Assembly (NCBI RefSeq): GCF_033568475.1
Contig: NC_133120.1
Span: 96,862,151-96,926,150 of the forward strand
DNA from: Henckelia pumila
Taxonomy: Eukaryota > Streptophyta > Magnoliopsida > Lamiales > Gesneriaceae
Reading direction: 5' to 3'
DNA length: 64,000 nucleotides
Position numbers and translations under genes: made by a program. A model generated the notes under the pieces. The model saw only the letters and a program-made list of their open reading frames with translations, was not told the DNA's origin and ran no database searches. Shown here in pieces: positions 47,083 through 59,351 of this stretch (the first letter of the stretch is position 1; the number at the start of each line of letters is the position of its first letter).

Positions 47083-49570
47083 CCGTTCATTTCAAAATAC
47101 ATGGCTCAGATTATTTTGGCCCCTTTTAGTATTTAATCCTCGCGACCCTTCCTTCTTCTTCTCACCGTCTTTCTTCTTTGCGCGATTATTCTCTGGTTTC
47201 TTGCAATCCTCTCCTGTTTTTTCGTCGATTGTTCAACGCACACCCTTGTTCAATCTTTATCCTGTAAGTTCCTATTTTCCTTATGTCTACTGGTACATCC
47301 TCTACCTCTGGGGCGAATGCCAAAGGCTCCTCGAGAGACGAAGTGCCAAGTGGTAGCTCGAGCGATGCTCGCTCCGCCTCTGCTCTTCCTTCCCATCCCA
47401 ACGTTTCTAGGAAAACTTCTTCCTCTCGTTCTAAAACTTCCACCGCTTCTTCTTCCTTTACGAAAGGAAAAGGAAAAAAGAAAGTAAAAAACCCCACACC
47501 CCTCGCCTCTGCCCCTCCGGCCTTAGGTTGGTACACCTATCTTCCCAGCACCCTATCTCAAGGGGCCGCAGAGGAACTGCGCGGCTCGGGGGAAATCCCC
47601 TTATCCCATTCCTTATTCCGCCCTTTACCGGGGAGTACTCCCGATACCCCCCCAGCAGGTTGTTACACCTTTTTTCGAGACCAAATCCGTAGCGGCCTTC
47701 GATTTCCCATTTCTCCTTTTTACCTGGCAGTTGCCGATTTCTTTAGGGTTCCTATTAACCAGTTCCATCCGAACTCTTTCCGCATTATGGCCTCCACTTA
47801 CATTCTTTTTAAAATGCACAATTTAGCCATCACCCCTCTCGTTCTTCACTATTTATTTACCTGCCGATTTAATGAAGGGGCTTTTTCTTTGGCTGCCCGG
47901 TTGAACACTCGCTTTCTTTCCAACATCCCTTCCTCTTTGAAGGGATGGAAAGAAAGATATTTTTTCATTCGTCTCCCGGCCCCTTTTACCTTTAGGACTG
48001 GCTTCTTATCCAGCCTCCCTTCTCAACCTGAGCTCCCGGATAATTATAAAGTCGAGGAGCCTTATGTTCGCAGCCTAGCCTTGGTTGGCAACAAAAACTT
48101 CTCTTCCCCTGTTCTTTTCCAATGAAAATATGATAGCTTACGAGTTGAGTACCCGGGAGGAAGATCCCCTTAACCAGGTGATCGACGCTTACGGTGTCCT
48201 GGGCGCTCAACCGGGTAATCTCTGGATTTGTCCCGACTGCTTGCTTTATCAATTTTAATCATTTTGTCCCTAATTTGCCCTTTTCGTTGCAGATCCGTCC
48301 GACATGATGAGGGAAAAGTTTTCCTGGCGGGCTGCAGAGAGGAGAGCTGCCAAAGAAAAAACTCAAGCCTTGGCAGAGCGGAGGAAGAAGGCAAGGACGG
48401 AGGAGGAAACCCGCGCCCTGGCACAGCCACATCCTCCACCTTCCTCCGTCCCTGCTCTCATCCAGCCAACCCTCTCCGTTCCTACCTCCCCCCTAAGGAG
48501 CGCTGGTGTTCCGGAGGCCCGGGCCCTGATGTTGGCCCCACCTCAACTGGAGTCTCGAGCTCTACTGTCCTTATCTCAGGAGGACTTAGAAGATGAGATC
48601 CCCCTCTCCCATCGTAAGAGGAAGGCTACTCAAGTGTCCGAGATGATTGTCCTGAGTGACTCTGAGGGGGTCTCCTCTAAGAAGGTTCCAACCTCGACTC
48701 CTCCGAATCCCCCGGTGGGCCTTCAGGTGCCCGGTTGGGAAACATATGCTGCTAGCCAGGAGCAAACCAGCCATGTTTTGTGGTGGTCCGCAGAGCGCCG
48801 CTGCTTGGGGATCCCGGTCCCCTCTCTTTCTATCGGGCACCACCTCCTCCAAAATGGCTCAGCTCCAGAGTCTACTGTCCCCTGAGGATCACTCCCTGCT
48901 GTCCGCCCGTGATATTGCTTCCAAATTCTCCGAGGGTATCTCCTACGCCTACACGGTAAATCCCTTTCTTCCTGTATAAAGAAAAGCTTTTGCACTTTGC
49001 TTCGCCTAACTTGTTTTTCTCTTTTTTTTTTTTACAGGGTTTGTGCATGCTAACACATGCCCTGGATGAAGCTAATTCAAACCAGGTTAAAGAGAGCAAC
49101 CGGTGTGGATCCCTTGAAGAATGCATTGCCCAGCTCCATACCCAGGCAGCCCGGTTCCAAGAGGCTCATGAAGCGGAAATCCGGTCTCTTCAGAAGTCCC
49201 TAGAGAGTTCCCGAGTGGCCTTGGTTTGGACTCAGGAGAGTTGGAAGCAAAAATTGTTTGAAGTTCAAGACCGCCGCTCCTCTGAGATCCAATCCCTCGG
49301 GGCCTAAGCGGAGCAACTTACCCGGGAGCTAGGTCAGGCTCAGGAGGAGAGAGACCTGGCTTGGCGTGAGGCAGAGGGACTCCGGGCATCTACGAGGAAA
49401 ATGAAAAACCAGCTGGTGATTGCTCGTGCAGAGGCAGACATACACCTTTCCTCTGCCCTGGATGCTGCACAGGCTTTAGAGGAGCGTTTTGGTGCTGAAG
49501 CTGAATGGTGGGCATCCTTCTTTTCTTCCAAGGAGTTCGAGCAGACGGTGATGGATAAGTCCTTCGATTT

Positions 49571-50908
49571 TGACCGTGTTAATCGGTGTGAATAAATTCA
49601 ACTGGCAAGTGTACCAGGTCAAGTAATAATATAGTAGACAAAGGTCCAAGTGTCGAACCCACGGGGACTGTATAAAAATGATTACCAAAATATATTTATT
49701 TTTACCTAATCTAGACTAATTAAAAGGATGATTTCAGATTTTTAACTAATAAATAAAATTGCAAATAAAATTAAATTAAATAAAAATATGGCAGAAAATT
49801 TTGTATTAATTCAAATTTGGGAAAAGTTCGATCAAGGACTCACGTAGGTACCAGACAATTCATGTAACAAGCAGTCAATCTAAGATATTAGACTTAATCG
49901 TAATTCACGGGAATTTTTCTAATTTGTTCGAAGGACTATTTCTAGAACAATCAAACCTATTCAAATATTGATGAACTAATCTTTCGTAATTCTAATCAAA
50001 TTTGAATGCATAAATCACTGTGAAAATTCAGTCAACACCTAAACCGCATAATGAAACCGAATTCTATTTCTAGTCAGTTTTACACTATGTTGAAAATCAA
50101 AGTGATCGAATTCGAGACCTCCTCTGTTGACTTGGAATCGATTAACAAACAAACAAATAACTGGCCAAGAAATTTGTAAGACGAAGATAAATTTGATAAT
50201 CAATAAAATCAATTAAGCCTGAAAATCTCAAATAAACAAATCAAGTTTTTACATAAACTGTCTGGCCCAATCACGTGGCCTTGATCGAAAGAAAGAAACT
50301 ACTCACTAATAAACATGATTCAATAAATCAAGTTTAAAAACATAAAATAAAAATACTAAAATAGAAGAAATTCTGAAGAAATTTGCTCCACAGCCGCCGT
50401 AAGCTTTTCCCGTACTCAAAAAGATCAAAAGTCTGTAAAAAGGACATAAAAATTCCATTTATAGGGCCGCCCAATTAGAATCCCTTAAAAATAATATTAA
50501 ACTCAGAATTTAGGTCACGGACACGCGCGCGTGCGAGGAGGAGCCTCGCGCGCGCGCGGCTTCTCTACATCTCTCTGGAAATCTCTTCGGCGCGCGCGCG
50601 AGGCATGAGCTCGCCCGCGCGCGCCTCTTCTAATCACCCTCTGGAAATTCCTTCTACGCGCGCGCGGGGCATGAGCTCGCCCGCGCGCGCCTGGCCCTGG
50701 ATGCCTCTGGAATTCCCTTAGGCGCACGCGCGCGCGCCTTGTATGCACAGAAATCCAAAATTTTTCTTAAATTCCTACAAAATTCAACCAGGTGAGTCTA
50801 ATGCAAACACATAACATAAAACATTAATAAAACTTACGAAAATAACTTAAATGCATGCAAACTAAACATAAAGTGCTATAAAATAATGCATACCAAACAC
50901 ACTTATCA
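49571..50908 (-). repeat. Athila-like 3' LTR
   Basis: It starts TGACCGTGTTAATCGG and ends CACACTTATCA, 1338 bp. Near 50515-50740 it has CG-rich modules. The other LTR has an extra AGCAAGAGGCTCG-type piece there. Confidence 0.93.
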
Positions 50909-52218
50909 ACACCCCCATACTTAACTCTTGTTCGCCCTCGAGCAAGAAATGCAAAAATAAAATGCAAACAAAAACATAAGTAAGGATGATTCATGAGAGT
51001 GCACAGCCTCCGAGAAGTTCAATCACAAAAACAAAATCACGCATATGCTCTCAACTTTTCATAATACACCTTCGGTTTAACGTGAACGTGTGTGTGTGAA
51101 ATATCATTCCAGTTTTATGCAACTTAGATCGAATTCATCTCAAGACTGCTTAGCGACCTATAACAAATCAGTGCAAGTTTCACTTTTCAAGTGTCCATCC
51201 TTCCAACGACGTCTAGACTAAACTCACCTCCCTTGAGATAATGAATTGCACACCTTCGGATTTTGCACCCGGTATTGATTTAGCCCCAATAATTACCCGC
51301 TGACTTAGCTATAACTGGCTAGGATATGAAAAATCATTCTATTTTTTCTTTCTAATCCCCTCGTCTATAGCCCGGATGGAGCATCAGTCCCATTTAATCC
51401 GCATACTTAGCCTTAAATTTAATTTTTTTATAGAATTTTAATCCTTTCAAGGCCCGGATGGAATTGTATATAATTTTTTTTTTTAGGTGCGCCCAAGATC
51501 ATAAGTGTAAACTATAGCATCATCAAAATTCATAGAACACAATCAAGATCCACAAACCACCTATTGTCGTGCAATGATCAAACAGACAGAAACTTCATCA
51601 AATCTTTCGCTACAATTCACTGGTCTAACATGCGTGCTTAAAAATATTCACAGTTCAACCTATAGTTTCTCATGTCAAGTCAAGATCAAAATTTTTCAAA
51701 AAATCATTTTTTCAACATAAACTTCATCATCATTGGCTATTATGACTCATCCTACTCATGCCAGACAACATAAACACAAAACATCATGATATGCATGAAT
51801 ACGAACTGTATGCAATAAACTATACCAAATGAATGCAAACAATCAACACAAACAAAACTAATCTACCCCCCATACTTATCCAAAGCATTGCCCTCAATGC
51901 TTCAGAACAATGAACAGAATGCATAACAAACACACAAATGCAAAGACGAACAAAAACACAATGAGAACAAAAATAACACTCCCCTGGTTTTCGATTCATC
52001 CTCTTCCTTCTTGATAGAATCCTTCGGGACGGTATCATCATTCTAGAATATTGGAAGGCACGACCAACTGGCATGGGAAAGAAACAAAAATCAAATAAAA
52101 ACAAAACAAAAACCGAAAACAAAATAAAAATCTAAAGCAAAAACACTGGGTTGCCTCCCAGTCAGCGCTAAATTTATAGTCTATAGCCCGACTATACTCT
52201 TCTCTTGAGTGGCAAAAT
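50909..52218 (-). other. Non-coding 3' region of the Athila-like element, two purine tracts
   Basis: The region beside the 3' LTR has no ORF of note. Its minus strand shows AGTATGGGGGTGT next to the LTR (polypurine tract) and a second similar tract, AAGTATGGGGGGTAG, near 51864-51880. The block CTGGGTTGCCTCCCAG (52147-52162) is a motif I know from many TR-GAG elements. RT and integrase would be expected here but are missing. Confidence 0.75.
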
Positions 52219-53148
52219 TCAAGGTGGTTTATCCACCGTCTGTGAAAAACTCGAATCAGTCCGACAATTGCATGCTACACCATTAAAGAATTTGTGCACT
52301 TGACCAATTCCTGCAGACAACTGCACCTGCTGACATGCATCAATTTCAACACCAATCATATCAATCAAACGAATAGCAGAACAAGTTTTTAAAATTGGGC
52401 TTTCAGGAGCCGGCTTAAACATAGTAAAAACTACTTGTTCATCGTTCAATCTCAGCACCAACTCTCCTCTCTCAACATTAATCAACGCTCTACTAGCAGC
52501 AAGAAAAGGACGTCCTAAAATCAGGGGAACCTCTAAATCCTCTTCCATGTCAAGGATAACAAAGTCTACATGATAAATTAAATTATCTATCTTGAATAGG
52601 ACATTCTCCACTATCCCCCTTGGGTATTTAATAGATCCATCAGCAAATTTAAGAGAGATAGCAACAGGTTCTATATTTTCAACACCTAGTTTTCGAGCAA
52701 TAGAATATGGCATTAAATTTATACTCGATCCTAGATCACACAACACATTATCAAAAGACAGACTTCCAATATGACAGGGTATAGAAAAACTCCCTGGATC
52801 ATGAAATTTTGTTGGAAGCTTCTTTTGCAACACCGCCGAGCACTCCTCCTTCATTGTGACTTGCGTAAGATCATTCAGCTTCTTTTTATTTTTTAGCAAG
52901 TCTTTCAGAAACTTTGCATATCTCGGCATCTGAGCTAAAGCATCTGCAAAAGGTATGTTAATATGCAGTTTCTTGAAAATTTCAAGAAACTTTTTAAATT
53001 GAGAATCAAATAATAGTTGCTTAGCTCTAAGAGGGAAAGGTAAAGTAGATAAATCAACATTTTCATTAACTTCAAATTTCGAAGTCTTACCTTTCTTACC
53101 TGTCTTGGAGGAATTTTCAACATGCACATCCTTCCATAACTTCTGCAC
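52219..53148 (-). pseudogene. Athila-like aspartic protease
   Basis: After a basic linker, the block DNVLCDLGSSINLMPYSIAR gives the retropepsin DLGSS site. VPLILGRPFLAASRALI is the C-terminal flap region. These fit Athila-group protease. The frame ends at 52219, before any RT sequence. It joins gag by a shift near 53117-53148. Confidence 0.85.
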
Positions 53149-54309
53149 TTTTCGGCCCCTCCATGGTCTCTTCTTCGTCCATCTGCTTTTCCTCAGACTG
53201 TTCAGATTGTGATCTCGTCACTACCATAATTGCATTGCCTTTGGGATTAAGCTCAGTGTTGCTTGGTAGAGATCCAGTAGGACGATTTGACAATTGGGAA
53301 GCAATTTGACCCATCTGACTTTTCAACCTCTGCATCATAGCTTCTTGATTTTGTAAGCGAGCCTCTGTACCCGCCACATATTTCATCATTATTTCCTCAA
53401 AACTCGGCTTCTTCTCCTCTTGCTTGGGCTGCCAGTTCTGATTATAATTGTTGTTGTAGGAGTTGTACGGCTGTCGTCCTTGATTTCCCATAAAATTTAC
53501 AGCATCAACTTCAAACAACTGCTGATCTTCTTTCAGATTCCCTTGTGCTGGCGCTGTTTTCATGAGTGCTACTTGATGTGTTAGAGCGTCGATCTTAGCA
53601 TTCAGGGCCATCAAAGCATCGACCTCTAGAACTCCGGCCTTCTTTTCCTTCTTTACATCCGGCCATCCAATGTTACTCTCAGCCATATTTCCAATGATCT
53701 CCCAGGCTTCAGCTGGCGTCTTCCTGAATAAGCATCCATTAGCAGCAGCATCCAGCATAGATCGAACCGACTGATCGGTTCCGTTGTAGAATGCCTGGTT
53801 CTGCTGGCTTTGAGTAAGATTATGCTGAGGACATGTCCTCAATATCTTTTTGAACCTGGTCCACGCCGCATGTAGAGATTCTCCTTCCTTTTGCTTGAAA
53901 GATATAATATCAGAGAATAACTTAGCCATCTTCGTAGGAGGAAAGTATTTCTTTAGGAATTCTTGGACAAGACCCGTCCAAGTAGTAATACAACCAGTCG
54001 GCAGATCATCGAGCCACTCCAAGGTTCGTACTGTAGAGAGAATGGAAATAACCACAGTCTCACTGCATCAGAGGTTACCCCATTGAACTTGAATGTGTCG
54101 CAGATCGACAAGAATCACTCCAGATGAGCGTAAGGATCCTCAGTAGAAGTGCCTCCAAACCGTGCTTGAAGTTGGATCATCTGAATAGTGGAGGGTTTAA
54201 GCTCAAAGCTGTTCGCCTTAACAGCGGGGTGAACGATGCTGGATCCATAACCTTCAACCGGAGGCCTAATAAGATCCCAAACAGTGTGGTTGTCAACTTC
54301 TTCTGCCAT
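53117..54309 (-). pseudogene. Athila-like gag
   Basis: Two frames make up gag. 54309-54115 begins MAEEVDNHTVWDLIRP and ends at a TGA where Arg (CGA) is expected. From 54055 the next frame gives TWTGLVQEFLKKYFPPTKMA and a Q-rich tail. A 1-nt shift near 54030 also separates them. No zinc knuckle was seen. Confidence 0.85.
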
Positions 54310-54550
54310 CTCTTCCTCAAACTCAGAACTAAGTTCCAGATTAAGATCTCTCTTAGCACAACGAATTTTTTCTGAGTGTGCGTTCTATCTCCAAGTCGAG
54401 TGGTAGGAGATTTTTAAAAAATCTAGATCGACGCATGCACTAGCAGACGAGTACCTGACAAACAAAAAGAAAATAAAAAAATTCAAAATTTTATTTTAAA
54501 AAAAAAACAGTCTAATCTCAAGAGAAATAAAAATTCTGATATCATAAACA

Positions 54551-54569
54551 GTCCCCGGCAACGGCGCCA
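54551..54569 (-). other. Athila-like primer binding site
   Basis: The minus strand reads TGGCGCCGTTGCCGGGGAC six bases inside the 5' LTR. This is a standard Athila/Gypsy site, usually matched to an aspartate tRNA. Confidence 0.88.
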
Positions 54570-54575
54570 AAAACT

Positions 54576-55932
54576 TGACCGCGTTAATCGGTGTGAATAA
54601 ATTCAACTGGCAAGTATACCAGGTCAAGTAATAATATAGTGGACAAAGGTCCAAGTGTCGAACCCACAGGGACTGTATAAAAATGATTACCAAAATATAT
54701 TTATTTCTACCTAATCTAGACTAATTAAAAGGATGATTTTAGATTTTTAACTAATAAATAAAATTGCAAATAAAATTAAATTAAATAAAAATGTGGCAGA
54801 AAATTTTGGATTAATTCAAATTTGGGAAAAGTTCGATCAAGGACTCACGTAGGTACCAGACAATTCATGTAACAAGCAGTCAATCTAAGATATTAGACTT
54901 AATCGTAATTCACGGGAATTTTCCTAATTTGTTCGAAGGACTATTTCTAGAACAATCAAACCTATTCAAATATTGATGAACTAATCTTTCGTAATTCTAA
55001 TCAAATTTGAATGCATAAATCACTGTGAAAATTCAGTCAACACCTAAACCGCATAATGAAACCGAATTCTATTTCTAGTCAGTTTTACACTATGTTGAAA
55101 ATCAAAGTGATCGAATTCGAGACCTCCTCTGTCGACTTGGAATCGATTAACAAACAAACAAATAACTGGCCAAGAAATTTGTAAGACAAAGATAAATTTG
55201 ATAATCAATAAAATCAATTAAGCCTGAAAATCTCAAATAAACAAATCAAGTTTTTACATAAACTGTCTGGCCCAATCACGTGGCCTTGATCGAAAGAAAG
55301 AAACTACTCACTAATAAACATGATTCAATAAATCAAGTTTAAAAACATAAAATAAAAATACTAGAATAGAAGAAATTCTGAAGAAATTTGCTCAACAGCC
55401 GCCGTAAGCTTTTCCCGTACTCAAAAAGATCAAAAGTCTGTAAAAAGGGCATAAAAATTCTATTTATAGGGCCGCCCAATTAGAATCCCTTAAAAATAAT
55501 ATTAAACTCGGAATTTAGGTCACGGACACGCGCGCGTGCGAGGAGGAGCCTCGCGCGCGCGCGGCTTCTCTACATCTCTCTGGAAATCTCTTCGGCGCGG
55601 GGCGCGAGGCATGAGCTCGCCCGCGCGCGCCTCTTCTAATCACCCTCTGGAAATTCCTTCTACGCGCGCGCGGGGCATGAGCTCGCCCGCGCGCGCCTGG
55701 CCCTGGATGCCTTTGGAATTCCCTTAGGCGCACGCGCGAGCAAGAGGCTCGCGCGCGCGCGCCTTGTTGCACAGAAATCCCAATTTTTTCTTAAATTCCT
55801 ACAAAATTCAACCAGGTGAGTCTAATGAAAACACATAACATAAAACATTAATAAAACTTACAAAAATAACTTAATTGCATGCAAACTAAACATAAAGTGC
55901 TATAAAATAATGCATACCAAACACACTTATCA
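54576..55932 (-). repeat. Athila-like 5' LTR
   Basis: 1357 bp, partner of 49571-50908. Differences are mostly single transitions, plus an indel in the CG-rich modules near 55739-55760. Confidence 0.93.
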
Positions 55933-56133
55933 GATTTCTTCACCCAGGGCTTTGACCTCTGTTCTGCTCAGTACGAGGCAGCTGGCCTGATGCAGGAAGG
56001 AGTTCCAGATCTTAATTTGGCCATTGCTTCTTTACCCTCCGGTCCTGAAAATGAAGGAGAAGGGCCCCAGGAAGGGGTAGACGCCAGCGAAGAGCAGAAA
56101 TCTCTAGAGGGAACCGACCCCTCGGGTTCTTAG

Positions 56134-57269
56134 ATTTAGGCTATTCATCGGAGCTTTAGGCTTAGGCTCCTAACTTTTATACATGTATATTTTGTTGTTA
56201 ATGAAAAACTTTGTTCTTGATTCGCCTCTTTACTCGAATGATTTTTTCTGTATGCCTGGCTAAATCCTCTGTTTTGATATTTTTTTACCATGAGCTTCGA
56301 ACATGAGGGTGGCCTATTCCCTCGGGCATTTCCGATGCCCGAGCGCCAGGAATCCTGGGTCCTTTTCAAGCCCCAGGCGGTGGGCCGCCTGAGCTCATAT
56401 TGCTCACGCATTACCACGGGCCTTTGAGTACCTGGGTGGTGGATCACCTGGGTTTTTTGGTGCCAGGGTGGCGGATCACCTGGACTTACATGGCTCATGA
56501 ATTACCATGGGCCTTTGAGCACCAGGGTGGTCGATCACCTGGGTTTTTTGGTGCCAGGGTGGCAGATCACCTGGACTTACATGGCTCGTGAATTACCACG
56601 GGCCTTTGAGCACCAGGGTGGTGGATCACCTGGGTTTTTTGGTGCCAAAGTGGCAGATCACCTGGACTTATATGGCTCGTGAATTACCACGGGCCTTTGA
56701 GTACCAGGGTGGTGGATCACCTGGATTTACATGGCTCGTGAATTACCACAGGCCTTTGAGTACCAGGGTGGTGGATCACCTGGATTTACATGGCTCGTGA
56801 ATTACCACGGGCCTTTGAGTACCAGGGTGGTGGATCACCTGAGTTTTTTGGTGCCAGGGTGGCAGATCATCTGGACTTACATGGCTCGTGAATTACCACG
56901 GGCCTTTGAGTATCAGGGTGGTGGATCACCTGGGTTTTTTGGTGCCAGGGTGGCAGATCATCTGGACTTACATGGCTCGTGAATTACCACGGGCCTTTGA
57001 GTACCAGGGTGGTGGATCACCTGGATTTACATGGCTCGTGAATTACCATGGGCCTTTGAGTACCAGGGTGGTGGATCACCTGGGTTTTTTGGTGCCAGGG
57101 TGGCAGATCACCTGGACTTACATGGCTCGTGAATTACCACGGGCCTTTGAGTACCAGGGTGGTGGATCACCTGGGTTTTTTTTTTTTTATTCTGCGTTTA
57201 CAATAGATCAAAACATACCTTTTATTTATACAACCGGAAGAAACATAATTTACAGGCGCATATGTACTT
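56134..57269. other. Tat 3' non-coding region between antisense gene and integrase
   Basis: Convergent genes end on either side: the antisense gene at 56133 and integrase at 57270. The space is filled mostly by the minisatellite at 56410-57178. A T-run at 57176-57188 follows it. Confidence 0.75.
56410..57178. repeat. 91/59-bp minisatellite of the Tat element
   Basis: Units start ATTACCACGGGCCTTTGAG at 56410, 56501, 56592, 56683, 56742, 56801, 56892, 56983, 57042 and 57133. Steps are 91 or 59 bp, giving six long and three short units plus a partial one. The short unit lacks 32 bp between two internal sub-repeats (CCAGGGTGGTGGATCACCTGG and CCAGGGTGGCAGATCACCTGG). ORFs here are by-products of the repeat. 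Confidence 0.93.
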
Positions 57270-59351
57270 TTAAGGATAATAAGACTTAAGATGCAGAGTA
57301 TTCCAGGGCCTCTGTAGGACTTTGCCCCGGCTGTCCTCCAAATACCAGGCGCTCCTTCCTATCCTTCGAATTACTTTGTAAGGTCCTTCCCATTTTGCTT
57401 CTAGCTTCTTTACCCCTCCTGCCGGGTTAACTTTCTTCAGTACCAAATCTCCTATCTGGAATTCCCGGGTTTTGACCTTTTGATTGAACGCCTTGATTAT
57501 CCTGCTCCGATAGGCTTCCATTCGAATAGCGGCCCGTTCTTTTTTTTCTTCAATCAGGTCTAACTCTTGCGTCTTGTCCATGGTTTCTCCATCCTGGTGG
57601 GCTCTTACCCGGGGGAAGGTCTGTCCGATTTCCACTAGGATCACGGCCTCGAACCCATACACCAAGCTGAAGGGTGTTTCTCCTGTGGCCGTCCTGGGGG
57701 TAGTGCGGTAAGACCATAGCACACCGGGGACCTCCTCCACCCAACTTTTACCAGCACCAAAGAGTCAGGTTTGTAAAGTTTGGATGATAGTCCTGTTAGT
57801 TACTTTCATTTGTCCGTTGCTTTGGGGGTACGCCACGGAAGTGAATACCTGCTTTACCATCATCTCTGTGCACCAATCCTTTATTTTCTTTCCCTGGAAC
57901 TGCCTTCCATTGTCCGAGACAAGCTTTCGGGGTAAACTAAATCGGCAGACAATGTTATTTCAAATAAATCCCAATACCGCCTCTTCAGTGATTCTCGCTA
58001 ATGACTCAGCCTCCACCCATTTAGAGAAATAATCCACTGCCACCAGTAAAAACTTCTTCTGTCCGGGGCCCACAGGAAATGGTCCCACGATATCCATGCC
58101 CCACTGATCAAAAGGGCAGGATGCCCACATCGGCTGTAACTCTGCCGCTGGCTTATGAGAAAAGTTCCCAAACCTTTGGCATCCTTCACACATTTTGACT
58201 ACCTGTCGGGCATCCTGCTGCAGGGTGGGCCACCAATATCCCGCCAATAGGGTACACCGGACCAAGCTCAGAGCCCCTCCGTGATCTCCGCAACAGCCTT
58301 CGTGTATTTCCTGAAGTACATAGCCCACTTCTCCTTGGGCTAGGCACCTTAGCAAGGGACCCTGAAAAGATCGCCGGTATAACTTTTCATTAATCAAGGT
58401 GAATCGAGTTACCTGCCTTCTGAGCTTTTGGGCATGTGCCTCATCCCCAGGAAGGATTCCTGTCTGCAAGTACTCCACAAGGGGAGCCATCCAAGATCTT
58501 TTCGAGGCCTCTTCTTCCCTTCCTTCAATGGCCATCACCGACCCGGACTGTTGTATCACCTCCCGGCTATCAATACCAGTGAGGGATGATGCCACCCTGG
58601 CTAGGGCGTCTGCCTCCGCATTATGCTCCCTGGGAATTTGCTCAATGCTCCAGCTAGAAAATTTTTCTCCCTGCTGTTTGATAAGTCCCACATACTCCTG
58701 CAATCTCTTCTCTCTGATGCCAAAATTTCCCTGGACTTGCTGCACTACCAGTTGAGAATTCGAATACACAATCACATGCCTGGCTCCCGCCTTCCGAGCC
58801 AATTTCAAGCCCGAGATTACTGCTTCATACTCTGCTTCATTGTTCGACTTGAAAGATGATAATCTTATCGCCACTTTAGTTTTTTTCTGAGTGGGAGAAA
58901 TGAGGATCACCCCCACTCTGCTTCCTTCCAAACTGCTGGCCCCATCCACAAAGATTCTCCACACCTCCTCCTGTCCAAATGTTATGACCTTGGTCAGGAA
59001 GTCAGACAAAGCTTGTGCCTTAATAGCTGCCCGAGGCTTGTACTCTATATCGTATTCTCCCAATTCTACTACCCACTTGACCAATCGACCTGAAGCATCC
59101 GACTGAGTCATCACACGGCCCAAGGGGCTATTGGTCAGGGCAGTGACCGGATGCGATAGGAAGTAAGGTCGGAGCTTCCGGGCAGTCAAAATAAGGGCCA
59201 GGGCCATCTTTTCCATTTCACTGTATCGGGTCTCGGGCCCCTTCAGAGCATGGCTTACGTAATAAACTGGATTTTGATCTCCTCCCTCTTCCTTTATTAA
59301 CACCGTGCTCACAGCAAACTCTGTCGTGGAGATAAACCCACAATCTCTCAC
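57270..59351 (-). pseudogene. Tat RNase H and integrase
   Basis: The frame 59351-57960 carries the RT-linked RNase H (PVYYVSHALKGPETRYSEME), then a second, archaeal-like RNase H (FVDGASSLEGSRVGVILIS, NNEAEYEAVISGL, YSNSQLVVQQVQG). The integrase follows, with zinc-binding HEGCCGDHGG..CEGCQRFG and the core WGMDIVGPFPVG. A TGA at about 57960 (Trp expected) and another near 57765 (Arg expected) break it. The third catalytic residue is changed: QSNGQMKVTN has Lys where Glu is usual. The C-terminal frame to 57270 (TPFSLVYGFEAVI) is open. Confidence 0.88.

Larger units (their letters stand above)
49571..55932 (-). mobile_element. Athila-like Gypsy element with gag and protease only (TR-GAG type)
   Basis: Its LTRs are 49571-50908 and 54576-55932, flanked by the exact duplication GATTT (49566-49570, 55933-55937). 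On the minus strand it carries gag and protease but no RT, RNase H or integrase. The space where those would lie (50909-52218) is non-coding. It therefore depends on proteins from another element. LTRs differ by scattered, mostly transition changes. gag carries frameshifts, and one TGA where CGA is expected. Confidence 0.9.
47283..56133 (+). pseudogene. Antisense gene of the Tat element (Transposase_28, gypsy-type)
   Basis: The gene runs opposite to gag-pol. Exon 1 is 47283-48214, with a serine-rich N-terminus and the conserved block FYLAVADFFRVPINQFHPNS. Introns of 78 bp (48215-48292) and 82 bp (48956-49037) have GT..AG ends. Exon 2 encodes a basic helix (AERRAAKEKTQALAERRKKA) and an acidic linker. 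Exon 3 (49038-49570) is a long coiled coil (EECIAQLHTQAARFQEAHEAE). The 6.4-kb Athila-like element splits exon 3; it resumes at 55938 with FFTQGFDLCSAQYEAAG and ends at 56133. Frame breaks occur at about 48120 and 48850, and a TAA lies at 49305. The family is known from Tat elements; function is unknown. Confidence 0.82.

Noticed and set aside
49640-49670. tRNA-like phrase GTGTCGAACCCACGGGGACTG in the Athila-like LTRs
   Set aside because: It lacks the other arms of a tRNA and is repeated because it is part of the LTR.
50515-50748. Arg/Ala-rich ORFs in the CG-rich LTR modules (also 55515-55772)
   Set aside because: They come from CGCG runs and lie inside LTRs; there is no sign of a protein family.
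56400-57289. Several overlapping plus-strand ORFs with repeated peptide blocks
   Set aside because: The 91-bp and 59-bp units cycle through frames and happen to lack stops; the peptides are by-products of the minisatellite.
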